DNA from: Ureibacillus yapensis | Lineage (GTDB): Bacteria; Bacillota; Bacilli; Bacillales_A; Planococcaceae | DNA: 64,000 bases | NCBI RefSeq assembly: GCF_003515775.1 | Contig: NZ_QWEI01000002.1 | Location: 372,001 to 436,000, forward strand | Direction: 5' to 3' | Part shown: piece after piece, positions 36,176-46,080 of the stretch | Layout: every line of letters starts with the position of its first letter | Numbering within the stretch: the first letter of the stretch is position 1 | Position numbers and translations under genes: made by a program | The notes under the pieces: generated by a model | Told to the model about the DNA's origin: nothing | Databases searched by the model: none | What the model saw: only the letters and a program-made list of their open reading frames with translations

Positions 36176-36991
36176 TTATAAATTGTTTTGTTCAATTTTT
36201 TCCATAATTACATTTGCTGTTTCTTCGACTGCTTTATTGGTTACGTCAATAATGGAACATCCAATTTTTTCGACTACTTTGTAAAAATGCTCGATTTCTT
36301 GTTCAATACGGGAAGGCTTTGCGTAAATGGCATCATCATTTAATCCTAAAGCCATTAAGCGCTCTTTCCGAATGACATTCAATTTTTCCGTAGAAATCAC
36401 TAATCCAAAACATTTTTTTGGATCCACTTTGAATAATTCTTCTGGAGGCTTGATTTCGGGTACTAATGGCACATTAGCCACTTTATAGCGTTTATGGGCC
36501 AAGTATTGGGAAAGCGGTGTTTTCGAAGTTCTGGAAACACCCACCAAAACAACATCGGCTAATAGCAACCCTCTAGGATCCCGGCCATCATCGTATTTCA
36601 CTGCAAATTCAACCGCTTCAATTTTTTTGAAATATTCATCATCCAGCTTGTGAACAAGTCCCGGCTCTTCGCGCGGCTGCTCGCCTACTTTATCTTCAAA
36701 AATATGAATCAGCGGTCCAAGCAAATCAATCCAAGGAAGCCCTTCTTCGTTGCAGCTGTCCATCATGAATTTTCTCTTTTTTGCTTCAACTAATGTAAAA
36801 ACGATAATCGCTTCTTGTTCTTTTGCGATTTCAACAATTTTTTCTATATGATCATTATTTTCAATATTAGGGAACTTGCGTATCACAGTATTATCGAAGT
36901 TTGGCCGAAATTGAGAAACTGCCGCTTTCACAACTTGTTCACCTGTTTCCCCAACTGAATCAGATACGACAAATACTTTTAAATTTTCCAA
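36176..36991 (-). CDS. yqfL: pyruvate, phosphate dikinase / PEP synthase regulatory protein (YqfL)
   Basis: 271 residues of the DUF299/PPPRP family: a bifunctional ADP-dependent kinase and phosphate-dependent phosphorylase that switches its dikinase off or on. The start VFVVSDSVGETGE, the P-loop-like GVSRTSKTPLSQYLA (near 150) and the end YAKPSRIEQEIEHFY are all present. The start is TTG behind AAGGAGTG. It follows ccpN by 11 bp; both belong to control of gluconeogenesis, as in B. subtilis (ccpN-yqfL). Confidence 0.93.
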   Translation of the reverse strand: MENLKVFVVSDSVGETGEQVVKAAVSQFRPNFDNTVIRKFPNIENNDHIEKIVEIAKEQEAIIVFTLVEAKKRKFMMDSCNEEGLPWIDLLGPLIHIFEDKVGEQPREEPGLVHKLDDEYFKKIEAVEFAVKYDDGRDPRGLLLADVVLVGVSRTSKTPLSQYLAHKRYKVANVPLVPEIKPPEELFKVDPKKCFGLVISTEKLNVIRKERLMALGLNDDAIYAKPSRIEQEIEHFYKVVEKIGCSIIDVTNKAVEETANVIMEKIEQNNL

Positions 36992-37002
36992 TTTAGCACT
37001 CC

Positions 37003-37641
37003 TTATAAATCATGCGTTTCGGCTAACGAGATAAACGCTTTAGTAACATTGGTCTTGGTTAACCTGCCAACGATTTCAAGACCATTCTCTGTTTCGTTTA
37101 CAACAGGAAGTGAGTCAACTTGGCGTTCGATTAATTTTTTAGCAGCGCCGATTAATGAATCTGATTTTTTGCAATATACAATATTGGGCATTCTGGACAT
37201 AATAATATGAACCGGTATTTTCGTTAGTTCTTGAGAACCTATGCTTGTTCGCAATAAGTCTTTCCGGGAAAGCACGCCTTGCAGAAATGAATGGTCATCC
37301 ACAACGAACAACGTGCCGACATCTTCCAGGAACAACTGGACAATCGCATCGTAAACCGTCATATTTTCTGAAACAACAACCGGCAGGGACTGATAATCTC
37401 CTACTTTTAAATTCATCATTGATTCACTTACAGTTGTCATCGTTTTTTTTCCGGAATAGAAATAACCAACTCGCGGCCTAGCATCCAAAAAGCCAGCCAT
37501 CGTTAAAATTGCTAAATCCGGTCGAAGAGTAGCCCGAGTCAAATTTAAACGTTCTGCAATTTGCTCACCTGTTATTGGGCCATTTTCTTTGACAATCTGC
37601 AGAATCGTGTCTTGACGTTTATTGAGTTCTATTGGACTCAC
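37003..37641 (-). CDS. ccpN: gluconeogenesis repressor CcpN (HTH plus CBS pair)
   Basis: 212 residues. N-terminal helix-turn-helix (ITGEQIAERLNLTRATLRPDLAILT, about 20-50) and two CBS domains (about 80-205) that sense nucleotides. CcpN represses gapB and pckA on glycolytic carbon in B. subtilis. The start is a GTG in GTGAGTCCAATAGAA, chosen because the family begins MS-IELNKRQ; its ribosome site (AAAGCGG) is weak. It is divergent from the glyS leader. Confidence 0.92.
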   Translation of the reverse strand: MSPIELNKRQDTILQIVKENGPITGEQIAERLNLTRATLRPDLAILTMAGFLDARPRVGYFYSGKKTMTTVSESMMNLKVGDYQSLPVVVSENMTVYDAIVQLFLEDVGTLFVVDDHSFLQGVLSRKDLLRTSIGSQELTKIPVHIIMSRMPNIVYCKKSDSLIGAAKKLIERQVDSLPVVNETENGLEIVGRLTKTNVTKAFISLAETHDL

Positions 37642-37727
37642 CCGCTTTAAATAGTGTTATACTTTTACTTAAATATTATATACTAATTTAAAGAACTGTG
37701 CGAAAAAAGAATAAAAATTATATATTA

Positions 37728-37757
37728 TTGACACAGTTTAAAGAAATAGCATAAAAT
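37728..37757 (+). promoter_or_regulatory. sigma-A promoter of glyS
   Basis: TTGACA (37728-37733), an 18-bp spacer and TAAAAT (37752-37757). Transcription would begin about 37764, at the head of the T-box leader. Confidence 0.75.
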
Positions 37758-37910
37758 AGCGGTAAGCAAAACATAGGCAATGACAGGACAATAGTATCTT
37801 TTCAATTATACCCAGCGAGTAGGAATTGGTGCAAGCCTACAAGAAAAGAGAAACGGCACCCTGGAGCCATTTTTTCAAAAAGAGGATTGTTCAAAGTTCA
37901 GTAAGCGAAA

Positions 37911-38153
37911 AAGCGCTTTACTTCAACCGAAAGAGGTTGAAAAGAAAGCGTTTGTCAGACAAGGAACGCGGAAAAAATTAACCGGAGTGAACATTTTGAG
38001 GTTTGCGGACTAAAACCGCCACGTCCTGTGGCAGATGTCTTTTGCGCGAAAGCGAAGCGACAGCAGCAACATCCGCATGACAAACATCGTGTTTGCCCAG
38101 GATTAATTTTTGACAAGTGACGCGAGACAGCGAAGCGCTTTACTTCAACCGAA
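37911..38153 (+). repeat. 21-bp direct repeat flanking extra DNA inside the T-box leader
   Basis: The 21-mer beginning AAGCGCTTTACTTCAACC occurs exactly at 37911-37931 and 38133-38153, 222 bp apart. The DNA between contains GCCAC...GTGGC and the hairpin core CGAAAGCGAAGCGACAG (38047-38063), the same module found in the sigA 3' repeat. The first copy takes part in a long stem with GGTTGAAAAGAAAGCG; the second lies just before the T-box. Confidence 0.85.
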
Positions 38154-38187
38154 CAATCAAGCGGGGTGGAACCGCGGGTGTACATAC

Positions 38188-38229
38188 GCACTCGTCCCCG
38201 GGCAATACGCCCGGAGACGGGTGCTTTTA
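38188..38229 (+). terminator. T-box terminator
   Basis: GCACTCGTC...CCGGGC-AATAC-GCCCGG...GACGGGTGC followed by TTTTAT. This GC-rich stem would compete with the T-box antiterminator. Confidence 0.9.
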
Positions 38230-38290
38230 TATTCCACTCAAATTTGCCAAGGCGAATTTGAACAAAAACTAAACATAGGAGGAAACATTT

Positions 38291-39679
38291 ATGGCACAAA
38301 AATCTATGGAAACAATCGTTAGCTTGGCAAAACACCGAGGCTTCGTCTTCCCTGGATCTGAAATCTACGGGGGTCTAGCCAATACGTGGGATTACGGTCC
38401 ACTTGGAGTTGAACTGAAAAACAACATCAAAAAAGCATGGTGGCTAAAATTCGTTCAAGAATCGCAATACAATGTTGGTCTGGATGCAGCCATTTTGATG
38501 AACCCTCGTACATGGGTGGCATCTGGCCACGTTGGAAACTTCAATGACCCAATGATTGACTGTAAATCATGTAAAGCCCGCCACCGCGCGGATAAATTAA
38601 TCGAAGAAGCATCCCTTGAGAAAACTGGCAAAGAGATTATCGTCGATGGCATGAGCTTCGATCAAATGAAAGCAAAAATGGAAGAGTTAGCTGTGACATG
38701 CCCTGAATGCGGTAAAGACGACTTTACGGACATTCGCCAATTCAATTTAATGTTCAAAACTTTCCAGGGTGTTACGGAAAGCTCTACAAACGAGATTTTC
38801 TTGCGCCCCGAAACGGCACAAGGCATTTTCGTTAACTTTAAAAATGTCCAACGTTCGATGCGTAAACGTATACCATTTGGCATCGCCCAAATCGGCAAGT
38901 CATTCCGCAACGAAATTACGCCAGGAAACTTTACGTTCCGTACTCGCGAATTCGAACAAATGGAGCTTGAATTCTTCTGTAAGCCAGGCGAAGATTTAGA
39001 ATGGCAGCAATACTGGAAAGAATTCTGCAAAAACTGGTTATTAAACTTGGGCATGAAAGAAGAAAGCATGCGTCTTCGCGATCATGAAGAAGATGAATTA
39101 TCGCACTATTCGAATGCAACAACAGATATCGAATTCCGCTTCCCATTTGGTTGGGGCGAGTTATGGGGAATCGCCGACCGTACGGATTATGACTTAAAAC
39201 AACATATGGAGAATTCCGGCGAGGATTTCACTTATATTGACCCGATTTCAAACGAACGTTATGTTCCTTATTGCATCGAGCCGTCACTTGGTGCAGACCG
39301 TGTGACTTTGGCATTCTTATGCGATGCGTATGATGAAGAGGAATTAGAGGGCGGCGAATCTCGTACAGTGCTGCGTTTCCACCCGGCTCTTGCTCCATTT
39401 AAGGCAGCGGTGTTGCCATTGTCCAAAAAATTGGCTGACGAAGCCGGCGAAGTATGGGCGGAACTGCGTAAATCCTTCCCTGTCGATTACGATGAATCAC
39501 AATCAATCGGTAAACGCTACCGTCGCCAAGATGAAATCGGTACGCCATTCTGTATCACGTATGATTTCGATTCAAAAGAAGATGGCCAAGTAACAGTCCG
39601 CCACCGCGACAGCATGGACCAAGTCCGTATGCCGATTGCCGAGGTAAAGGCTTATATCGAAAAGCATCTTCAATTCTAA
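38291..39679 (+). CDS. glyS: glycyl-tRNA synthetase, homodimeric type
   Basis: 462 residues, class II. Motif 2 region [20 protein letters not shown], zinc-binding cysteines CKSCKARH and CPECGK, the RPETAQGIF loop, motif 3 GLGADR-like [11 protein letters not shown], and an anticodon-binding domain from about 340 to the end. This alpha2 type differs from the two-subunit GlyQ/GlyS of B. subtilis and is usual in staphylococci and Planococcaceae. AGGAGG precedes the ATG. Its C-terminal codons recur several times downstream. Confidence 0.97.
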   Translation: MAQKSMETIVSLAKHRGFVFPGSEIYGGLANTWDYGPLGVELKNNIKKAWWLKFVQESQYNVGLDAAILMNPRTWVASGHVGNFNDPMIDCKSCKARHRADKLIEEASLEKTGKEIIVDGMSFDQMKAKMEELAVTCPECGKDDFTDIRQFNLMFKTFQGVTESSTNEIFLRPETAQGIFVNFKNVQRSMRKRIPFGIAQIGKSFRNEITPGNFTFRTREFEQMELEFFCKPGEDLEWQQYWKEFCKNWLLNLGMKEESMRLRDHEEDELSHYSNATTDIEFRFPFGWGELWGIADRTDYDLKQHMENSGEDFTYIDPISNERYVPYCIEPSLGADRVTLAFLCDAYDEEELEGGESRTVLRFHPALAPFKAAVLPLSKKLADEAGEVWAELRKSFPVDYDESQSIGKRYRRQDEIGTPFCITYDFDSKEDGQVTVRHRDSMDQVRMPIAEVKAYIEKHLQF

Positions 39680-39710
39680 TAGGTACTGCCTTCGGAAAAA
39701 AAACGGACTC

Positions 39711-40020
39711 TGTGCCGAAAGCGAAGCGACAGGCACAAACAATGCCAATTTCAGAAGTTAAAGCTTATATTGAAAGTCATTTGAAATTCTAAAACTAGAT
39801 ACTTTTCCTGAAGGTATGCGAGTTCTGCACCGAAAGCGAAGCGGCAGGTGCAAACTCGCACGCCCATCTCAAAAGTTAAAGATTATTGAAAGTCACTTAT
39901 AATTTTAAAACTGAAATTTTTTCCAAAGATATGCGAGTTCTGTGCCGAAAGCGTAGCGACAGGCACAAGCCTTTTAAATAGAAATTAAAGCTTATATCGA
40001 AAAGCATCTTCAATTCTAAT
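39711..40020 (+). repeat. Three tandem hairpin + vestigial glyS-tail units in the glyS 3' untranslated region
   Basis: Hairpins at 39711-39737 (TGTGC/GCACA), 39826-39852 (TGCAC/GTGCA, extended by GCGAGTT/AACTCGC) and 39941-39967 (TGTGC/GCACA) alternate with copies of the glyS 3' end. Copy A (39742-39792) reads MPISEVKAYIESHLKF with its own TAA. Copy B (about 39860-39908) is degenerate. Copy C (about 39981-40020) is nearly identical to glyS, with 31 exact bases (39990-40020 equals 39650-39680). The period is about 115 bp. All lie before the glyS terminator. Confidence 0.88.
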
Positions 40021-40041
40021 TTAACAATTTTACATTAAAAT

Positions 40042-40086
40042 AAAGCACACATTGATATTTTTCTTCTTCAATGTGTGCTTTTTCAC
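40042..40086 (+). terminator. Terminator of glyS
   Basis: AAAGCACACATTGA (40042-40055) and TCAATGTGTGCTTT (40068-40081), then TTT. It lies 360 bp after the glyS stop because of the intervening repeats. Confidence 0.9.
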
Positions 40087-40191
40087 TCTCTAAAATAGGA
40101 AAGTTTCCTTATTTTGTTCATTTTGTTCATTCCTATAATGAATTGTTGGAATATTTGGATTATAATGGATAAAAAATAAGAGGTGAGATGG

Positions 40192-40665
40192 ATGTTCCTT
40201 CAAGCTTTATTTAAACAGCAAAAAAAAGAGGAAATCGAAATTTCCGCTGCCGAAAAATTCCTCACGATTGTCCGTGAATTATTAAATAAAGAACTTCCTG
40301 AACATCGATCACACCATCATATCTTATACACGGCAAATACCAGACTAGAAATTTTTCGCAATCTTTTAACCCATCATCGCAGCCAATCAAATGTCCATCA
40401 AAAATTGGGCAACTTTCATAGCGAAATGTACGAACAAATAGGAAAAAAAGTGAGTGAACTGCAATGCTTGGTGGATGGCTATATGGAACTTAACATCGAT
40501 ATAAAGCAAATGAATCATCGTCTGCACTTTTATCATGATAAAATCCATTACCTCTATGAAAACTATACCCAATTCCAAGATCGACAATATATTGAAGAAT
40601 ATAGCACCTTTTTTTGGCAGGCATTAAAAATGGATGCCCTTGAAATCATCCGTAAAGTCCTATAA
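40192..40665 (+). CDS. hypothetical protein, unrecognised
   Basis: 157 residues, soluble, helical and unusually rich in histidine, tyrosine and glutamine (HRSHHHILY, MNHRLHFYHDKIHYLYENY). No signal peptide, membrane segment or known motif. I start at ATG 40192 because AAGAGGTG sits six bases before it; a GTG three codons earlier would overlap that site. It ends eight bases from the convergent recO stop. Lineage-specific gene; function unknown. Confidence 0.72.
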   Translation: MFLQALFKQQKKEEIEISAAEKFLTIVRELLNKELPEHRSHHHILYTANTRLEIFRNLLTHHRSQSNVHQKLGNFHSEMYEQIGKKVSELQCLVDGYMELNIDIKQMNHRLHFYHDKIHYLYENYTQFQDRQYIEEYSTFFWQALKMDALEIIRKVL

Positions 40666-40673
40666 TTTTCCGC

Positions 40674-41459
40674 TCACTCTGTTTTTCCATCCTCATTGCT
40701 TGATTTTCTTGTCAGTAATGGGGTTCTTTCCAATTGCTCAATAAATGAGCGTGACTTTAAGCGAATCCCCGTTTGTTCTTCATAGATGGTCGTGACTATT
40801 TTTTTGATAAATTGTTTTGTCGCCTTTTTTAACTCCAACTTGCCTATTTGATCAATCGGGACTGTATAGAACATCCGAACGAGCTTTAGTTGCGTTGGCG
40901 AAAGTCGAATAATGTATGGATCGTGATGGAAACAACGGTGACATAAAAAACCGCCTTGTGAGAATGAAAATGCAAATTCCCCTTCTATCGCACCACATGA
41001 AGCACACGCATGAAGAATCGGCTGCACGCCTGTGAAAGGCAGCATCTTCCAGTCCACAAATAAAGCGATGGCTTCAGGATCATATTCTTCTTCAATTGCA
41101 TTCAGAGCTTGTTGAAGTACTTCGAATGCAAAGGGTTGTGGGCCCCCTTCCTCCACAAGACGGTCAATCAGCTCTACGATATAGCTTGCATAGGCTGTCG
41201 CATAAATGTCTGTTTGGATATGTCGCATTGAGGACAAATGCTCGCCTTGTTGGAGCGTCCCCATTCCGGATGTTCTTTGGACTACATACATCCCATGCAT
41301 AAAAGTTTGTGTAACACCCGCCAAACGACTCGTTGGTTTCTTGGCACCTCTGGCCATGACAGTTACTTTGCCGGCTTCTCTTGTCATTAAAGTAACGATT
41401 TTATTGGACTCGCCATAAGCGCGAGACTTTAAAACTATGCCTTCCCATTTATGTAGCAC
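40674..41459 (-). CDS. recO: DNA repair protein RecO
   Basis: 261 residues. N-terminal OB-fold (KWEGIVLKSRAYGESNKIVTLMTREAGK, about 5-80), helical domain, and a zinc-binding CASCG...CHRC (about 150-175). It loads RecA onto single-stranded DNA coated with SSB. I prefer GTG 41457-41459 (MLHKWEG), nine bases after AAGGA and at the family start; another GTG three codons earlier lies too close to the ribosome site. It follows era, as in Bacillus. Confidence 0.93.
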   Translation of the reverse strand: MLHKWEGIVLKSRAYGESNKIVTLMTREAGKVTVMARGAKKPTSRLAGVTQTFMHGMYVVQRTSGMGTLQQGEHLSSMRHIQTDIYATAYASYIVELIDRLVEEGGPQPFAFEVLQQALNAIEEEYDPEAIALFVDWKMLPFTGVQPILHACASCGAIEGEFAFSFSQGGFLCHRCFHHDPYIIRLSPTQLKLVRMFYTVPIDQIGKLELKKATKQFIKKIVTTIYEEQTGIRLKSRSFIEQLERTPLLTRKSSNEDGKTE

Positions 41460-41547
41460 CCGCGGCACTTCCTTCGATATATTTTCCTATTTTCATTATA
41501 CATCATTTAGCAGACAGTCTAGTATTCATTCATTCCCTTCCTTTGCA

Positions 41548-41586
41548 AATATAAAACAGACAAGCCTTTTGCCGGCTCGCCTGTTT
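41548..41586 (-). terminator. Terminator of era
   Basis: AAACAG-CAAGCC and GGCT-GC-CTGTTT form an imperfect stem; on the minus strand it is followed by TTTTAT. The short repeat at 41600-41645 lies between it and the era stop. Confidence 0.7.
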
Positions 41587-41599
41587 GATTAGTTTCTAT

Positions 41600-41643
41600 T
41601 GTCTAGCTGCAGCGCCCAGCCCCTCAAGGGCGGTTCCGCTTTT

Positions 41644-41645
<2 letters not shown>
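41600..41645 (-). repeat. Short form of the composite repeat after era (copy 3)
   Basis: TGTCTAGCTGCAGCGCCCAG at the left end and GCGGTTCCGCTTTTC at the right match the ends of copies 1 and 2, but the interior is deleted. On the era transcript it begins GAAAAGCGGAACCGCC directly at the stop codon. It shows that both ends of the repeat are conserved units. Confidence 0.8.
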
Positions 41646-42964
<1,319 letters not shown>

Positions 42965-42977
42965 TCAATTCTTTCTT

Positions 42978-43328
42978 TTAAGCCCATTTTGGCAAAAAAA
43001 TGAGTAAACCGATTATAACACTTGCTATGGCAAATACAAGCACCGCACCCGCAGCCACATCCTTCGCCTGCTTCGCCAGGGGGTGAAGTTCGGGCGATGC
43101 CAGGTCAACTACACTTTCAATGGCGGTGTTGATCATTTCAGCTCCAATGACTAGAGCGATAATAACCGTAATGATTAGCCATTCTGTATAAGACAGACCT
43201 GTTAATAACCCAGCTATGATGACAACCAGCGCGCTCAAAAAATGAATGCGCATGTTTTGCTCTTGCAGTGCCGTCAAGATGCCATAAAAAGCAAATCCAA
43301 AAGATTTAATCAGCTTACGAACGTCCAT
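42978..43328 (-). CDS. dgkA: diacylglycerol/undecaprenol kinase
   Basis: 116 residues with three membrane helices and the DgkA signature [17 protein letters not shown] followed by [15 protein letters not shown]. Gram-positive members phosphorylate undecaprenol, feeding wall-lipid carrier recycling. I start at [14 protein letters not shown], overlapping the ybeY end by 14 bp; the 22 codons upstream match ybeY's other frame and carry no family similarity. The ribosome site is poor, so translational coupling to ybeY is likely. Confidence 0.92.
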   Translation of the reverse strand: MDVRKLIKSFGFAFYGILTALQEQNMRIHFLSALVVIIAGLLTGLSYTEWLIITVIIALVIGAEMINTAIESVVDLASPELHPLAKQAKDVAAGAVLVFAIASVIIGLLIFLPKWA

Positions 43329-43800
43329 GAAAATCACGACCCAGGCCAAACGACGATAAAATTTCGTCCTGTTTCCCAAACATGATTTTTTCATCCTCTT
43401 CTGTCATATGGTCGTAGCCCAGCAGATGCAAGAACCCATGAACCGCCAGGAACCCCAATTCGCGTTCAAACGAATGGCCATAATCTTCGGCTTGTTCCCT
43501 TGTTCGATCTGTCGAGATAATAATATCGCCCAAAACTCTTGGAATACCTTCTCCTACAATTTCAACTTCTCCTTCTCCCAATTCTTCAAGAGCGAAGGAA
43601 ATCACATCCGTGGGTTGATCTTTATCGCGGTATTCACGGTTAATGGCATGAATTGCTTCATTTGTAACAAACGTGATTGATACTTCACTGCCATCTTCAA
43701 TTTCCAATGTTTCTGCAGCATGCTGGAGCAATTTTTCGACTAAGTCAATATGCTGCTCCTTCACTTCATTTGTTTCATCTAAAAAATCAATACTGAGCAT
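43315..43800 (-). CDS. ybeY: endoribonuclease YbeY
   Basis: 161 residues. The zinc-binding [11 protein letters not shown] motif (near 128) and the family segment [13 protein letters not shown] are clear. It takes part in 16S rRNA maturation and ribosome quality control. AGGAGG precedes the ATG. It is preceded by pgpH and followed by dgkA, the usual order. Confidence 0.95.
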   Translation of the reverse strand: MLSIDFLDETNEVKEQHIDLVEKLLQHAAETLEIEDGSEVSITFVTNEAIHAINREYRDKDQPTDVISFALEELGEGEVEIVGEGIPRVLGDIIISTDRTREQAEDYGHSFERELGFLAVHGFLHLLGYDHMTEEDEKIMFGKQDEILSSFGLGRDFHGRS

Positions 43801-43839
43801 AGGTTCCTCCTAAAAATCTTATTCGCCTTTTGAATTAAA

Positions 43840-45957
43840 TTATCCCTCTTTTGGATATTCAATTCTTGAATGGAAAATCCCATTCAACGTCTCGCAAAGA
43901 ACGTTTTCAATTTGCTTCAATTCCTTGATGGAGACATCACATTCATCGAATTGGTGTTCCTGTACACGGCTTTGAATAATGGAATGTACCAGCTGCTGAA
44001 CCTTTTCGGCATTGGGGTGTTTCATCGAACGGACAGCTGCTTCCACACTATCTGCAATATTGATGACAGCCGCTTCCTTCGTTTGCGGCTTTGGACCTGG
44101 ATAGCTGAATTTCTTTTCATCCACTTCTTCATTTTCTTCTTTTGCTTTATGCAAGAAAAATTTTAAAGTGCTCGTTCCATGATGCTGAAGTGCAATATCA
44201 ACTATTTCTTTCGGCATTTTATGTTTTTCCAAAAGGTCGGCCCCTTCTGTTGTATGGGCAATGATGATTTCGGCGCTTCTTTCCGGCGGCAATGAATCAT
44301 GCGGATTAATACCGGACATTTGATTTTCAATAAAGAAAGCGGGTCTTCTTGTTTTTCCTATATCATGATAATAACATGCCACCCGGGCCAAGAGTCCATC
44401 TGCACCAATCGCTTCACAAGCAGTTTCAGCCAAGTTCGCCACCATTACGCTATGATGATAGGTGCCGGGTGTTTCCGTTAACAACTTTTTTAACAATGGA
44501 TGATTTGGATTTGATAACTCAATTAACCTCATTGTCGACAATAATCCAAAGGCTGATTCAAAGAAAGGCAATAATCCCATGGTAAGCGCCCCGGATAATA
44601 TACCCGAAGCAATGCCCGCAATCACATAATACATCAGTTCAAACACATCATAATTCGTCTGGGACATGAGCAAATAAAAAGCAATAAATAATAAATTAAA
44701 AATCGCTACTACTCCACATGCCTTTAATAGGTGTGACCTTTTCTCGAAGCTTCTCATAAAGAAAACGCTTGAAAGCCCGCCGAAAATAATGTACAGAGCA
44801 ATATCCATTTGAAGGACTGCAGAAAAGCCTTCATGGAAAATAATGCCCCCTGAGGCAGCCGTTAATACGGTAATCAATACTGCCGCTCTTTCATTGGCCA
44901 GAAGCCTTACAAGCATTGTCGCCAATGCAGTAGGATATAAAAAGGCGATGGTTGATTCAAATTCATCAGATAGCAAACTTAAAATCTTCATTAATACGAG
45001 AGAAATACAATAAACGCTTGCGGTAACGAACAACGCTTTTCTTTTTTTCTCGATTTCCATATTTAATTGTATAAATAAAATATACAAAAAAGCCATCTGC
45101 AAGATAATCAAAATGATTAAACCCACAATCGGTTTTGTTGTTGTCTGATTATCCAAAAGACCAAGTAATTCTAACTGCCGATACACTTCACGGTCAATCA
45201 ATTCGCCCTCTTGAACGATAATCTGCCCTTGCAGAATTCGGGTAGGCTCTACCTCTTCCTGGGCTTGAAGAACCAACTCTTCAGTCCGGACTTCATCCAA
45301 AATTTCGGTTTCGACAATTGCGGCTCGTCCGATCATGATGACAGCGCTTAAAATACTTTCATCAAGCGCACCTTGCTGACGTATGCTGGATTCCAATTCG
45401 CTTCGTTTGAGCGCGACATCTTCTGCTCGGATTGCCTCTTCCAACATGGTTTCCACTTCTTTTGCCAGAAAAGATTTCGCAGCACTGATCGCTGATTTAG
45501 GAGCTGTCAAAAGCGACTGCAATTGGCTATTGGTAAAATTCAGTTGAGATTGGCTATCCGTAATTTCTCTCAACTGGACACTTAATAACTCGATTTGTTC
45601 TTCCATTGGAACTTCTTCGGTTTTGGCATCTATTTCTTTTCTTACATCCAGTACGATATCAAATAAGGAACGTACAAATGCGGCTCGATGTTCTGCCATT
45701 TCCTCATTGAATAAATAGACTGGTTCTACGCTGCTTTCTGCTTGTTCACGTTCTTGTTGCGTCTTAACGGTGTCTTCCACTGTCTTTACGGCGCGAATCG
45801 TTTCCGGAGCGAGCTGGAAAGCTTGAATATCATATGTAGTACTGTGTATATTCCCGAACATCAGGAAAAATTGCAGCACACCGGTTGTGAATAGTGTGAC
45901 GATTAATAAGGTCCGAAAACTGATCAGGTTCAGCAATCTATTAAAATGCTTTTCCAC
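43840..45957 (-). CDS. pgpH: cyclic-di-AMP phosphodiesterase PgpH (7TMR-HD family)
   Basis: 705 residues: N-terminal membrane helix (about 14-33), a long extracellular domain (about 40-270), seven membrane helices (about 275-470), and a cytoplasmic HD domain. The latter shows HHSVMVANLAETA, ACYYHDIGKT, IIAHTTEGADL and ALQHHGTSTLKFF. It hydrolyses c-di-AMP to pApA. The start is GTG behind GGGGGTG. Located between phoH and ybeY, as yqfF is in B. subtilis. Confidence 0.95.
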   Translation of the reverse strand: MEKHFNRLLNLISFRTLLIVTLFTTGVLQFFLMFGNIHSTTYDIQAFQLAPETIRAVKTVEDTVKTQQEREQAESSVEPVYLFNEEMAEHRAAFVRSLFDIVLDVRKEIDAKTEEVPMEEQIELLSVQLREITDSQSQLNFTNSQLQSLLTAPKSAISAAKSFLAKEVETMLEEAIRAEDVALKRSELESSIRQQGALDESILSAVIMIGRAAIVETEILDEVRTEELVLQAQEEVEPTRILQGQIIVQEGELIDREVYRQLELLGLLDNQTTTKPIVGLIILIILQMAFLYILFIQLNMEIEKKRKALFVTASVYCISLVLMKILSLLSDEFESTIAFLYPTALATMLVRLLANERAAVLITVLTAASGGIIFHEGFSAVLQMDIALYIIFGGLSSVFFMRSFEKRSHLLKACGVVAIFNLLFIAFYLLMSQTNYDVFELMYYVIAGIASGILSGALTMGLLPFFESAFGLLSTMRLIELSNPNHPLLKKLLTETPGTYHHSVMVANLAETACEAIGADGLLARVACYYHDIGKTRRPAFFIENQMSGINPHDSLPPERSAEIIIAHTTEGADLLEKHKMPKEIVDIALQHHGTSTLKFFLHKAKEENEEVDEKKFSYPGPKPQTKEAAVINIADSVEAAVRSMKHPNAEKVQQLVHSIIQSRVQEHQFDECDVSIKELKQIENVLCETLNGIFHSRIEYPKEG

Positions 45958-46080
45958 TTGCGCACCCCCAAATGTCTATATGAATAGTTTACCAATTTAT
46001 GAAACTAATTTCATCGAAGTTTTTTGGAAAATAAAAAATGTGCACGTAAAACGTACACATTCATTCTTTACAGTTTGAAA

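Larger units (their letters stand above)
37764..38240 (+). promoter_or_regulatory. Glycine T-box leader of glyS
   Basis: Stem I begins with GCGAGTAGGAATTGGTGCAAGCCTAC, which combines an AGTA-type bulge with GGAA. A GGC specifier lies in AAACGGCACC (near 37851-37858), fitting tRNA-Gly anticodon GCC. The T-box GCGGGGTGGAACCGCGGG is at about 38161-38178, followed by the terminator at 38188-38229. Uncharged tRNA-Gly should stabilise the antiterminator and turn on glyS. The leader is unusually long because about 200 bp of repeat-type DNA lie between stem III and the T-box. Confidence 0.92.

Noticed and set aside
36004-36207. A 67-codon plus-strand frame upstream of dnaG
   Set aside because: No ribosome site, and it runs through the yqfL terminator into the yqfL coding region.
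39711-39967. CRISPR array
   Set aside because: Only three units, the repeats are degenerate and about 115 bp apart, the intervening DNA is derived from glyS, and there are no cas genes.
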